Assembly (NCBI GenBank): GCA_900770025.1
Contig: CAAGIW010000085.1
Location: 1-36,471, forward strand
Direction: 5' to 3'
Source: an uncultured Prevotella sp.
GTDB taxonomy: Bacteria > Bacteroidota > Bacteroidia > Bacteroidales > Bacteroidaceae
Length of the DNA: 36,471 bases
Part shown: piece by piece, positions 8,614 to 15,624 of the stretch
Layout of the letters: every line of letters starts with the position of its first letter
Position numbering within the stretch: position 1 is the first letter of the stretch
Made by a program: the position numbers and the translations under genes
The notes under the pieces: model-generated
The model's database searches: none
Told to the model about the DNA's origin: nothing
What the model saw: only the letters and a program-made list of their open reading frames with translations

Positions 8614-8731
8614 CGCTTTTTTCCATATACCACCAATAATTCGCATGAAAATCTGATGAATTTGGCAATCACAACTATGTTGGGGAAGTTAAGAACGACA
8701 GGGTATTTAGGACGCTAAAAAAGGGATTTGG

Positions 8732-8800
8732 AAGTGAAAGAGTTCTTGGAAAAGTGAAAGAAATTCTTGGGAAAGTGAAAGAAATTCTTGGGAAAGTCTT
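8732..8800 (+). repeat. Array G: three-plus tandem units AGTGAAAGAAATTCTTGGGA
   Basis: Units containing AAGTGAAAG begin at 8732, 8752 and 8773, with a partial fourth at 8794, giving a period of 20-21 bases. A degenerate array of the same family (array F) lies at 17914-18008. It is located between the divergent kinase and parC genes, 45 bases before array B. Confidence 0.85.
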
Positions 8801-8845
8801 GCAGTAACTCTTCACTATGTTTTATACAGATCTGGGGGGCGTTTT

Positions 8846-8933
8846 GCAAAACGCACCATTTTGCATTGCAAAACGCACCATTTTAGAACGCAAAACGCAC
8901 CATTTTGCATTGCAAAACGCACCGTTTTAGAAA
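8846..8933 (+). repeat. Array B: four 22-bp tandem units, core CAAAACGCACCATTTTG
   Basis: Units start at 8846, 8868, 8890 and 8912. Each has CAAAAC-GCACCA (GCACCG in unit 4)-TTTT. Units 1 and 3 continue GCATT while units 2 and 4 continue AGAA(C/A), so the array has an alternating, higher-order pattern. The inverted arms GCAAAA/TTTTGC surround the seven bases CGCACCA. The same unit is found inverted in array C (21272-21359). Confidence 0.95.
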
Positions 8934-9048
8934 TCACCCCCATTTGCTTTGGAATGCGAACAGCATCCAACCGGATTCTTGAAAGTACATTATCCTCTCA
9001 TAATCAATCACTTATCCTTTAATTAAATTACTACGTTCATGTTTTATT

Positions 9049-9124
9049 CTCCTCCCCTTGGGGAGGCTGGGTGGGGCTTTCATTCTTCCTTCTCCTCCCC
9101 TTGGGGAGGCCGGGGGGGGCTTTT
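9049..9124. repeat. Two GC-rich hairpin repeats upstream of parC
   Basis: Two direct copies (9049-9080 and 9092-9124, 43 bases apart) of a CTCCTCCCC-TT-GGGGAGG hairpin followed by a G-rich tail and TTT. This is a dispersed intergenic repeat type; a degenerate reverse-orientation copy lies at 15246-15277. The frame running through it is open only because of repeat composition. Confidence 0.75.
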
Positions 9125-9159
9125 GGGGGGAGCAGGAGCGCGGTTTTAGTGCATATTCG

Positions 9160-9191
9160 TTTGGCTGTTGCGGAAAATTTGAGTAAATTTG
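9160..9191 (+). promoter_or_regulatory. parC promoter (TTTG-N20-TAAATTTG)
   Basis: TTTG at 9160-9163, a 20-base spacer, and TAAATTTG at 9184-9191 match the Bacteroidota primary sigma consensus well. The parC start codon follows 23 bases later, which supports the start at 9215 rather than the longer open frame. Confidence 0.8.
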
Positions 9192-9214
9192 CAGCGAACG
9201 ACACATCTATTATT

Positions 9215-11902
9215 ATGAGCGACGATACAATCAAAGATGAACTTCAGGAGGAAGAGGTGCACTCTGACTACACGCCTGCCGACAGGTTTGATGCCTCTGT
9301 GGTGCACCATCTCAGCGGAATGTACCAGAATTGGTTTCTCGATTATGCCTCGTATGTGATACTGGAGCGCGCAGTGCCCCACATCGACGATGGTTTGAAA
9401 CCCGTGCAGCGGCGCATACTGCACTCCATGAAGCGCATGGACGATGGCCGATATAACAAGGTGGCCAACATTGTGGGGCACACCATGCAGTTTCATCCAC
9501 ACGGCGATGCCTCCATCGGCGACGCCTTGGTGCAGATAGGACAAAAGGAACTGCTGGTGGATACGCAGGGAAACTGGGGAAACATACTGACCGGCGACCG
9601 TGCTGCCGCCCCCCGATACATCGAGGCCCGACTCTCCAAGTTTGCCTTGGACACCGTGTTCAACGCCAAGACCACAGAATGGAAGCTGTCGTATGACGGC
9701 AGAAACAAGGAGCCCATCACCCTGCCCGTGAAGTTTCCGCTGCTGCTTACGCAGGGGGCTGAGGGCATTGCCGTGGGACTTTCGTCCAAGATTCTGCCAC
9801 ACAACTTCTGCGAAGTGTGCCAGGCGGCCATCAGTTATCTGCACGATGAGCCCTTTACACTCTATCCCGACTTCCCCACCGGCGGCAGCATTGATGTGTC
9901 GAAATACAACGACGGACAGCGCGGAGGCGTGGTAAAGGTGAGGGCGAAGATAGAGAAGCGCGACAACAAAACACTGGCCATCACGGAGATACCCTACGGA
10001 AAGACCACATCCACCCTGATAGAATCTATCCTGAAAGCCATAGAAAAAGGCAAGATAAAGGTGCGCAAGGTGGACGACAACACGGCTGCCGAGGTGGAGA
10101 TTCTGGTGCATCTGGCCCCCGGAGTGTCGAGCGACAAGACATTGGATGCCCTCTATGCCTTCTCTGACTGCGAGATAAACATATCGCCCAACTGCTGCGT
10201 GATAGACGACAACAAGCCCCACTTCCTCACAGTGAGCGACGTGCTGAAGCACGCTACCGACCGCACCAAGCAACTGATCAAGCAGGAACTGGAGATAAAG
10301 CGCGGCGAACTATTGGAACAACTGCACTTTGCCTCGCTCGAAAAGATATTCATCGAGGAGCGCATCTACAAGGACCGCAAGTTTGAACAGGCACCCAATG
10401 TGGATGCAGTGTGCGAGCATATCGACGAACGACTCACCCCCTTCTATCCGCAAATGGTGCGCGAGGTGACCAAAGAGGATATTCTGCGACTGTTGGAAAT
10501 CAAGATGCAGCGCATCCTGAAGTTCAACAAAGAGAAGGCAGACGAACTGATGGCGCGCCTGAAAGACGAGATAGACGGCATAGAGCGCGACCTGAACAAC
10601 CTGGTGGAAGTGACTGCCAAGTGGTTCCAAACACTGATAGACAAATATGGAAAGGCTTTCCCACGCAAGACGGAGATAAGGAACTTTGACACCATTGCCG
10701 CCACCACCGTGGTGGAAGCCAACGAAAAGCTATACATCAACCGCACCGACGGCTTTGTGGGCACAGGACTGAAGAAAGACGAATTTGTGTGCAATTGCTC
10801 CGACATCGACGACATCATCATCTTCTACAAGGACGGTAACTGCAAGATTGTGAAGGTGGCCGACAAGATATTTGTGGGCAAGAACATCCTGCATGTTCAG
10901 GTGTTCAAGCGCAACGACAAGCGCACTGTTTACAACATGGTGTATCGAAGCGGAAAGAAAGGTCCCTGCTACATCAAGCGTTTCTGCATCTCGTCGATCA
11001 CACGCGACAGGATGTATAACCTGACCAAGGGCGTGCCGGGGTCGAAGGTGATGTATTTCACCGCCAACCCCAACGGAGAGGCCGAAGTGATCAAGGCCAC
11101 TTTAGAACCCACAGCCATGGTGGTGCGCCGCAAATCAAGCATCTTCATAGAAAAAGACTTCTCTGAAGTGCCCATCCGCGGGCGCGACTCGCAGGGCACG
11201 TTGTTCACCAAGAAAGAGGTGAACCGCATAGGACTGAAGAGCCACGGCCACTCCACCTTGGGCGGAAGAATGGTGTGGTTCGACCCCGATGTGAACAGAC
11301 TGAACTATGACGAGCACGGCACACTGTTGGGAGAGTTCAACGACGGCGACCTGATATTGGTGGTGCTGCAAGACGGTTCGTTCTATACCACCAACTTCGA
11401 CGTGAACAACCACTACGAAGACAACATACTGCGCATTGAGAAATTCAAGTCGTCTAAGGTGTGGACTTCCGTCATCTACGACCACGACAACGGCGGTTAT
11501 CCCTTCATCAAGCGCTTCTGCATGGAGAGTTCCAAGAAGAAGTTGAGCATCATGGGCGAGAACAAGCGCAACCAATTAGCCCTGCTCACCGACACGGCCT
11601 ACCCCATGCTGCAGGTGACCTTTGGCGGAAACGATGCCAAGCACGAGCCCATGACGGTGGACGTAGAGGAGTTCTGCGTGCTGAGAAGCTACAAGACGCG
11701 CGGCCGACGCCTGACCGTGCTGCAGGTGGAAGCCATCGAAGAGTTGGAGCCCAAGTTCGTTCCAGAGGTTGCAGAAGAAGAGAATAATGACAATGAAGAG
11801 GCAACCGCCGATGCAGTGACGGAGAATCTGGACCCGGATGCAGGCAAGTCGGAACAGCAGATTATTGACGAGATGACCGGACAACTCAACCTGTTTGACT
11901 AA
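9215..11902 (+). CDS. parC: DNA topoisomerase IV / gyrase-like subunit A
   Basis: An 895-residue type IIA topoisomerase breakage-reunion subunit, which passes DNA through a double-strand break and acts with an ATPase subunit not in this window. The active-site Tyr is Y135 in AAPRYIEARLS. QRRILHSM and FHPHGDASIGDALV mark the winged-helix and quinolone-resistance region. The tower and coiled coil lie around residues 330-470. The beta-pinwheel-like C-terminal region runs from about 490 to 840. The last 50 residues are acidic and low-complexity, ending GQLNLFD. The frame stays open upstream to 9071 but passes through GC-rich hairpin repeats and the promoter, so ATG 9215 is preferred. It is followed by two genes at 11- and 13-base gaps, suggesting an operon. 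Confidence 0.95.
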   Translation: MSDDTIKDELQEEEVHSDYTPADRFDASVVHHLSGMYQNWFLDYASYVILERAVPHIDDGLKPVQRRILHSMKRMDDGRYNKVANIVGHTMQFHPHGDASIGDALVQIGQKELLVDTQGNWGNILTGDRAAAPRYIEARLSKFALDTVFNAKTTEWKLSYDGRNKEPITLPVKFPLLLTQGAEGIAVGLSSKILPHNFCEVCQAAISYLHDEPFTLYPDFPTGGSIDVSKYNDGQRGGVVKVRAKIEKRDNKTLAITEIPYGKTTSTLIESILKAIEKGKIKVRKVDDNTAAEVEILVHLAPGVSSDKTLDALYAFSDCEINISPNCCVIDDNKPHFLTVSDVLKHATDRTKQLIKQELEIKRGELLEQLHFASLEKIFIEERIYKDRKFEQAPNVDAVCEHIDERLTPFYPQMVREVTKEDILRLLEIKMQRILKFNKEKADELMARLKDEIDGIERDLNNLVEVTAKWFQTLIDKYGKAFPRKTEIRNFDTIAATTVVEANEKLYINRTDGFVGTGLKKDEFVCNCSDIDDIIIFYKDGNCKIVKVADKIFVGKNILHVQVFKRNDKRTVYNMVYRSGKKGPCYIKRFCISSITRDRMYNLTKGVPGSKVMYFTANPNGEAEVIKATLEPTAMVVRRKSSIFIEKDFSEVPIRGRDSQGTLFTKKEVNRIGLKSHGHSTLGGRMVWFDPDVNRLNYDEHGTLLGEFNDGDLILVVLQDGSFYTTNFDVNNHYEDNILRIEKFKSSKVWTSVIYDHDNGGYPFIKRFCMESSKKKLSIMGENKRNQLALLTDTAYPMLQVTFGGNDAKHEPMTVDVEEFCVLRSYKTRGRRLTVLQVEAIEELEPKFVPEVAEEENNDNEEATADAVTENLDPDAGKSEQQIIDEMTGQLNLFD

Positions 11903-11913
11903 ACATCCACCCC

Positions 11914-12720
11914 ATGCGCATCACCCCACTGCTCATTATCGCCCTGTGCACGCTGCTCTGCCTGCCGCAGAACACAGGGGCACAGACTGCCGACAGCCTC
12001 TCCCTGCCCTACAAAGAGACCACCTACATGGTGGGAATAGGTCCCACCGAGGTGCTCGACACCTACCTCTCCGCAGAGCATTTCAGTGGCACGGGCTTCA
12101 CTTTCCTGTCAGGTGTGGCCCGCCACCGCACCCATCGCCAGTGGTACACCCTGCTGCAGCACCAGGCATCGGTGGCCTCCACCCACGACCGCAGTCACGA
12201 CATCAAGATGTTGGAGGCCTGTTACCGCTTCACGGCGGCACGTCTCAGGAAATGGCAACCGTGGCAAACGCCCCTCGTCTTGGAGGCTGGCGGGGCTGTG
12301 GGCACCGACATGGGGGCACTATACAACACGTTAGGGGGCAACAACCCCGGTCAGGCACGCTTCGGACTGTATCTCATGCCCGTGGTGGCTGCCGGATGGC
12401 ACACCCTGATAGCAGGCCGCAAGGCGGGGATAAGGGCCGAGGTGGAACTGCCATTGGCAGGCATCATGTTCAGTCCCAACTACGGACAGTCGTACTACGA
12501 GATATTCTCGCGGGGCGACAACGACCACAACATCGTGCCCACCACCTTTGTCTGCGCCCCCAACTTCCGCCTGCAACTGATGCTCAACTACCGGATTTCC
12601 AAGCGATGCGCACTGCAAGCGGGCTATCTTGGCGACCTTCGGCAAGCCTCTGTCAACCAGTTGAAGCAGCACATCTACTCACACCGGTGTATGGTGGGTG
12701 TCATCCTCTCACCCAAATAA
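11914..12720 (+). CDS. Probable outer-membrane beta-barrel protein (DUF3316-like)
   Basis: A 268-residue protein with a signal peptide (MRITPLLIIALCTLLCLPQNTGAQ). The rest is rich in alternating beta strands with many Gly, Tyr and Arg residues and ends in a strand pattern (RCMVGVILSPK) without Cys anchor. This fits a small outer-membrane barrel; similarity to the DUF3316 family of Bacteroidota is my recollection and unverified. It follows parC by 11 bases and precedes the S41 lipoprotein by 13, so all three are likely co-transcribed. No enzymatic motif is seen and no specific function is proposed. Confidence 0.7.
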   Translation: MRITPLLIIALCTLLCLPQNTGAQTADSLSLPYKETTYMVGIGPTEVLDTYLSAEHFSGTGFTFLSGVARHRTHRQWYTLLQHQASVASTHDRSHDIKMLEACYRFTAARLRKWQPWQTPLVLEAGGAVGTDMGALYNTLGGNNPGQARFGLYLMPVVAAGWHTLIAGRKAGIRAEVELPLAGIMFSPNYGQSYYEIFSRGDNDHNIVPTTFVCAPNFRLQLMLNYRISKRCALQAGYLGDLRQASVNQLKQHIYSHRCMVGVILSPK

Positions 12721-12733
12721 TCCCTGTATCCAC

Positions 12734-13753
12734 ATGCACACATCCACATTCTTCCTCCGTTTCGCCTTCCTCCTGCTCCCCCTGCTGTGCATCTCATGCA
12801 TCGACGAGGAGGAAATGCCCAACACTCCCCAAGGAAATTTCGACGCCTTGTGGAAGATTCTTGACGAGCACTATTGCTTTTTTGACTATAAGAAAGAGGT
12901 GTATGGACTGGACTGGAACGAGGTTTACGCCACATACGCCCCACGCATCAGCGACAAAATGAGCAGCAGTCAACTGTTTGAGGTATGCAGCGACATGCTG
13001 GCACAGCTGCGTGACGGCCACGTTAACCTTTCCACCTCGTATGATTTCGCACGCTACTGGAGCTGGTATGAGGACTATCCGGCCAACTTCAGCGAACTGC
13101 TCTGGAGGCAATACATGGGCACCGACTACAAGATTGCGGCCTCGCTGAAATACAAAGTGCTGCCCAACAACGTGGGCTACATCTACTATGAGAGTTTCAA
13201 CAGCGGCTTTGGCGAGGGCAATTTAGACGAGGTGCTGGCCGCCTTTATGCTGTGCCGGGGGCTGATTATCGACGTGAGAGACAACAGCGGAGGTCTGCTG
13301 ACCAACGCAGAGAAGTTAGCGGCACGCTTTGTGAACGAGCCAACGCTGGTGGGATACATGCAGCACAAGACGGGCAAGGGGCACCAAGACTTCTCTGATA
13401 TGGAGGAACAATGGCTGCAACCCTCTGAAAACGTGCGCTGGCACAAGCGTGTGTGCGTGCTGACCAACCGAAAGGTGTATAGCGCGGCCAACGAGTTTGT
13501 GAAGTACATGAAGGCATTGCCGCAGACCATCATCGTGGGCGACCATACTGGCGGCGGCGCAGGTATGCCCTTCAGCAACTCGCTTCCCAATGGATGGGCG
13601 GTGCGTTTCTCCGCCTGTCCCATGTACGACAAGGACAAGAACAGCACAGAGTTTGGCATAGCCCCCCACTACAAGGTGGATATAAGCGAGGAAGACTACC
13701 TCAAAAACAAAGACTCCATCCTGGAATTTGCCGCCAAACTGTTTGAAGATTGA
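12734..13753 (+). CDS. S41-family (C-terminal processing type) peptidase lipoprotein
   Basis: A 339-residue envelope serine protease. The start at 12734 gives a lipoprotein signal peptide ending LLCISC (C22). An N-terminal helical domain is followed by the S41 core: GLIIDVRDNSGG, then NRKVYSAANEFVKYMK with catalytic Ser about residue 250, then GDHTGGGAG. No PDZ domain is evident between them, as in the Tricorn-like, PDZ-free S41 proteins common in Bacteroidota. It is the third gene after parC. The -33 box of the following tRNA promoter lies inside its last codons. Confidence 0.88.
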   Translation: MHTSTFFLRFAFLLLPLLCISCIDEEEMPNTPQGNFDALWKILDEHYCFFDYKKEVYGLDWNEVYATYAPRISDKMSSSQLFEVCSDMLAQLRDGHVNLSTSYDFARYWSWYEDYPANFSELLWRQYMGTDYKIAASLKYKVLPNNVGYIYYESFNSGFGEGNLDEVLAAFMLCRGLIIDVRDNSGGLLTNAEKLAARFVNEPTLVGYMQHKTGKGHQDFSDMEEQWLQPSENVRWHKRVCVLTNRKVYSAANEFVKYMKALPQTIIVGDHTGGGAGMPFSNSLPNGWAVRFSACPMYDKDKNSTEFGIAPHYKVDISEEDYLKNKDSILEFAAKLFED

Positions 13754-13772
13754 AAAAATATCGCTATCTTTG
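13742..13772 (+). promoter_or_regulatory. tRNA-Leu promoter (TTTG-N19-TATCTTTG)
   Basis: TTTG at 13742-13745 (within the end of the S41 gene) and TATCTTTG at 13765-13772 are separated by 19 bases, an excellent Bacteroidota promoter. The tRNA begins 13 bases after the -7 element. Confidence 0.85.
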
Positions 13773-13784
13773 CACCCAACTTAT

Positions 13785-13866
13785 GCGCCTGTGGCGAAAT
13801 TGGCAGACGCGCCAGACTTAGGATCTGGTGATTTCGATCGTGTAGGTTCGAGTCCTATCAGGCGCA
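13785..13866 (+). tRNA. tRNA-Leu (anticodon UAG)
   Basis: The acceptor arms GCGCCTG (13785-13791) and CAGGCGC (13859-13865) pair, with discriminator A at 13866. The anticodon stem CCAGA/TCTGG encloses CTTAGGA, giving anticodon TAG at 13819-13821. A long variable arm (GTGATTTCGATCGT) and T arm TAGG-TTCGAGT-CCTA are present. The 3' CCA is not encoded. It reads CUN leucine codons. Confidence 0.97.
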
Positions 13867-13867
13867 C

Positions 13868-13883
13868 ACATTATTATATATAT
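13868..13883 (+). repeat. AT-rich motif ACATTATTATATATAT, copy 2
   Basis: Identical 16 bases to copy 1 at 3441. It lies directly between the tRNA 3' end and its terminator hairpin. Confidence 0.5.
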
Positions 13884-13913
13884 GCCGAAACTCCAGCAAT
13901 GGTGTTTCGGCAT
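13882..13913 (+). terminator. Terminator after tRNA-Leu
   Basis: A perfect ten-base inverted repeat, ATGCCGAAAC (13882-13891) and GTTTCGGCAT (13904-13913), is followed by TGTTTGT. Confidence 0.75.
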
Positions 13914-13944
13914 TGTTTGTGGATGCCCCCTTCATCATTCTGCA

Positions 13945-14100
13945 CTATCCCCGGAAAAAGAAGAAATAGGCGGCAGCTCCAGCGGCTAAAAGCAGGAGCA
14001 GCAGAACACTCTTCACCACACAGCCCGCCACCTTTTTGGCCACAATGACGCCTGCCACCACGGCCATGAACACGAGAATATAGAAGATGTAGTCAGCCAT
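13945..14100 (-). CDS. Small membrane protein (51 residues)
   Basis: MADYIFYILVFMAVVAGVIVAKK, a short polar turn, then a second hydrophobic stretch (SVLLLLLLAAGAAAYFFFF) ending RG. It is predicted to be a two-helix inner-membrane hairpin; the family is not recognised. The start at 14100 is chosen because the 37 extra upstream in-frame codons are the translated 22-bp array E. It lies 111 bases downstream of the pseudouridine synthase on the same strand and may be read from the same transcript. Confidence 0.65.
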   Translation of the reverse strand: MADYIFYILVFMAVVAGVIVAKKVAGCVVKSVLLLLLLAAGAAAYFFFFRG

Positions 14101-14209
14101 TTTGAAGCAATCTCGGTATATTTTTGAAGAAGTCTCGGTATATATTGATACAGTCTCGGTATATTTTTGAAGCAATCTCGGTCTATGTCTGATACCGTCT
14201 CGGTCGGTC
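14101..14209. repeat. Array E: five 21-22-bp tandem units, core TCTCGGTATAT
   Basis: Units (TTTGAAGCAATCTCGGTATA plus two bases) start at 14101, 14123, 14145, 14166 and 14188, with lengths 22, 22, 21, 22 and 22. They share the core TCTCGGT(A/C)TAT in most copies. The array fills the whole gap between the stop of the RluA-type gene and the start of the small membrane protein. The unit sequence differs from arrays A-D but the period is the same. Confidence 0.9.
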
Positions 14210-14211
14210 AT

Positions 14212-15105
14212 CTAAAAAAGTCGCAGAAACACGGAGGGGATGGGCGTGTTGAACTCCATGCGCTCATTGGTGATGGGATGCACAAAATGCAGCATATAGG
14301 CATGAAGGCACAGGCGATGCAGCGGGTCGGTGCCGTCGCCATACTTCACATCGCCACACACAGGGTGCATCATGTCGGCCGTGTGCACACGGATTTGGTT
14401 CTTCCTGCCCGTCTCCAGTTTGAACTCAACCAACGAGAAATCGGTGGTGCGCCTGAGCACACGGAAGTGGGTCACCGCATATTTTCCGCCGTTATCCACC
14501 GGCGAGGAGTAGGTGAAGTAAGCCTTGTTGTCCTTCAGCCAGTTGGCCACGGTGCCCTCATCCTCTTCCATCTCGCCGCTCACCACGGCCACATACCTGC
14601 GGTCATACACTATATCGTGCCAGTGATGTTCCAGTATCTGCTCCGTCTCCATGTCCTTGGCATAGACCATCAGTCCGCTGGTGTCTCTGTCGAGGCGGTG
14701 CACCACATGCGCCCTGCACTTCTGTCCGCTCTTCCTGAAGTAGTCGTCCAGCACGCTCTTCACATTGAGCGACGAATGACCGGCCGCCATTGACAGGATG
14801 CCAGCCTGCTTTTCCACCACCACAATCCACCTGTCTTCATATACAATACTGATATAACGGCTCTTGAATATCTCCCTGTTCTTCTTCGACTTGCTCACAG
14901 CCACCTTCGTGCCCACAGGCAATGGATAGTCAAACTGGGTCACCGTCTTGCCGTTCACCTTGATGCCCTGCCCCTTCAGCGTGGCCTTGATCTTGCTCTT
15001 GGTGTCCTTGACGTGGGTGAGAAGAAAAGCCAACAGGGTGCTATCCTCCTCCACCTGATAATACTCATAATCGTTTGCAGACGGGTTGCGGAAACTGTTT
15101 CTCAT
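14212..15105 (-). CDS. RluA-family 23S rRNA/tRNA pseudouridine synthase
   Basis: A 297-residue cytoplasmic enzyme that isomerises uridine to pseudouridine in structured RNA. An N-terminal S4-like RNA-binding part (about residues 15-75, KIKATLKGQGIKVNGK) precedes the catalytic domain. The signature HRLDRDTSGLMVYAK places the catalytic Asp at D139. The C-terminal motif KNQIRVHTADMMHPVCGDVKYG is also typical. The exact RNA target (RluC/RluD-like or other) cannot be told from sequence alone. Its stop touches array E. A -7 element TACTTTTG lies at 15136-15129. Confidence 0.92.
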   Translation of the reverse strand: MRNSFRNPSANDYEYYQVEEDSTLLAFLLTHVKDTKSKIKATLKGQGIKVNGKTVTQFDYPLPVGTKVAVSKSKKNREIFKSRYISIVYEDRWIVVVEKQAGILSMAAGHSSLNVKSVLDDYFRKSGQKCRAHVVHRLDRDTSGLMVYAKDMETEQILEHHWHDIVYDRRYVAVVSGEMEEDEGTVANWLKDNKAYFTYSSPVDNGGKYAVTHFRVLRRTTDFSLVEFKLETGRKNQIRVHTADMMHPVCGDVKYGDGTDPLHRLCLHAYMLHFVHPITNERMEFNTPIPSVFLRLF

Positions 15106-15128
15106 TACTTATTCGTGTATTTGTTGTG

Positions 15129-15136
15129 CAAAAGTA
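15129..15136 (-). promoter_or_regulatory. Probable promoter -7 element of the pseudouridine synthase gene
   Basis: TACTTTTG on the minus strand fits TAnnTTTG, 23 bases before the start codon. No matching -33 box was found at normal spacing. Confidence 0.45.
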
Positions 15137-15245
15137 CATAATTTTCTGCAAGGGTAACTATTCTGCAAATGCTTTTTTACTACAGAACAGCTTTCTGTTG
15201 TCTTCATTCTCCCACGCTGAAAGCGCAAAGTCAGAGATTAGTTGC

Positions 15246-15277
15246 AGCCCCCTCAATCTCCCATAAGGGGGGATAAC
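15246..15277. repeat. Degenerate copy of the CCCC/GGGG hairpin repeat
   Basis: AGCCCCCTCAATCTCCC followed by ATAAGGGGGGATAAC resembles, in reverse orientation, the two hairpins at 9049-9124. Confidence 0.4.
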
Positions 15278-15324
15278 AAGCATAAAAAATGCGATACGAC
15301 TGCGAGATAAGCAGCTGATGATGA

Positions 15325-15480
15325 ACGGATAACGTGCGTTCCAAAACTTCAATAGAGGCTTATGTAATTCCAAACCTGCTGAAAGAGGCCAAGGATGCCT
15401 ACATTGCACAGAAGCAGATTGTCAAGTTCAACTACCCGCAGGAGCAATGGGTCAACTTCGTGGTGAGTGATAAGAAATGA
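15325..15480 (+). pseudogene. Orphan C-terminal coding fragment, family not recognised
   Basis: After an in-frame stop at 15322-15324 the frame reads TDNVRSKTSIEAYVIPNLLK, EAKDAYIAQKQIVKFNYPQE and QWVNFVVSDKK, then stops at 15478-15480. The amphipathic and aromatic composition looks like real protein rather than a shadow. There is no plausible ATG near its beginning (only GTG at 15334), and the sequence before it is repeat-like. It is best read as the 3' end of a deleted gene. I do not recognise the family. Confidence 0.4.
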
Positions 15481-15504
15481 TCCCTGCCCATCATCGGGAG
15501 GAAA

Positions 15505-15568
15505 CGTCACAGAAAAGACAAGGGCAGGAGGCGCATCCGTGCCTCCTGCCCTTGTCTTTTCTGTGACG
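15505..15568. terminator. 28-bp perfect inverted repeat between convergent genes
   Basis: Arms 15505-15532 and 15541-15568 are exact reverse complements (outer part CGTCACAGAAAAGACAAGGG) around an eight-base loop GCATCCGT. It lies between the orphan fragment (+) and the end of the GH3 gene (-), so a bidirectional terminator is likely. The stem is much longer than the 10-17-bp stems of other terminators here. Confidence 0.7.
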
Positions 15569-15624
15569 ACACAAATATAACTTAGTAAGATTTGCCTCAG
15601 ATTCACTGTGATTACAGTTGGTGA

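Noticed and set aside
9071..9214. 48-codon N-terminal extension of parC
   Set aside because: It runs through two GC-rich hairpin repeats and the promoter TTTG-N20-TAAATTTG, so it is upstream of the transcript start.
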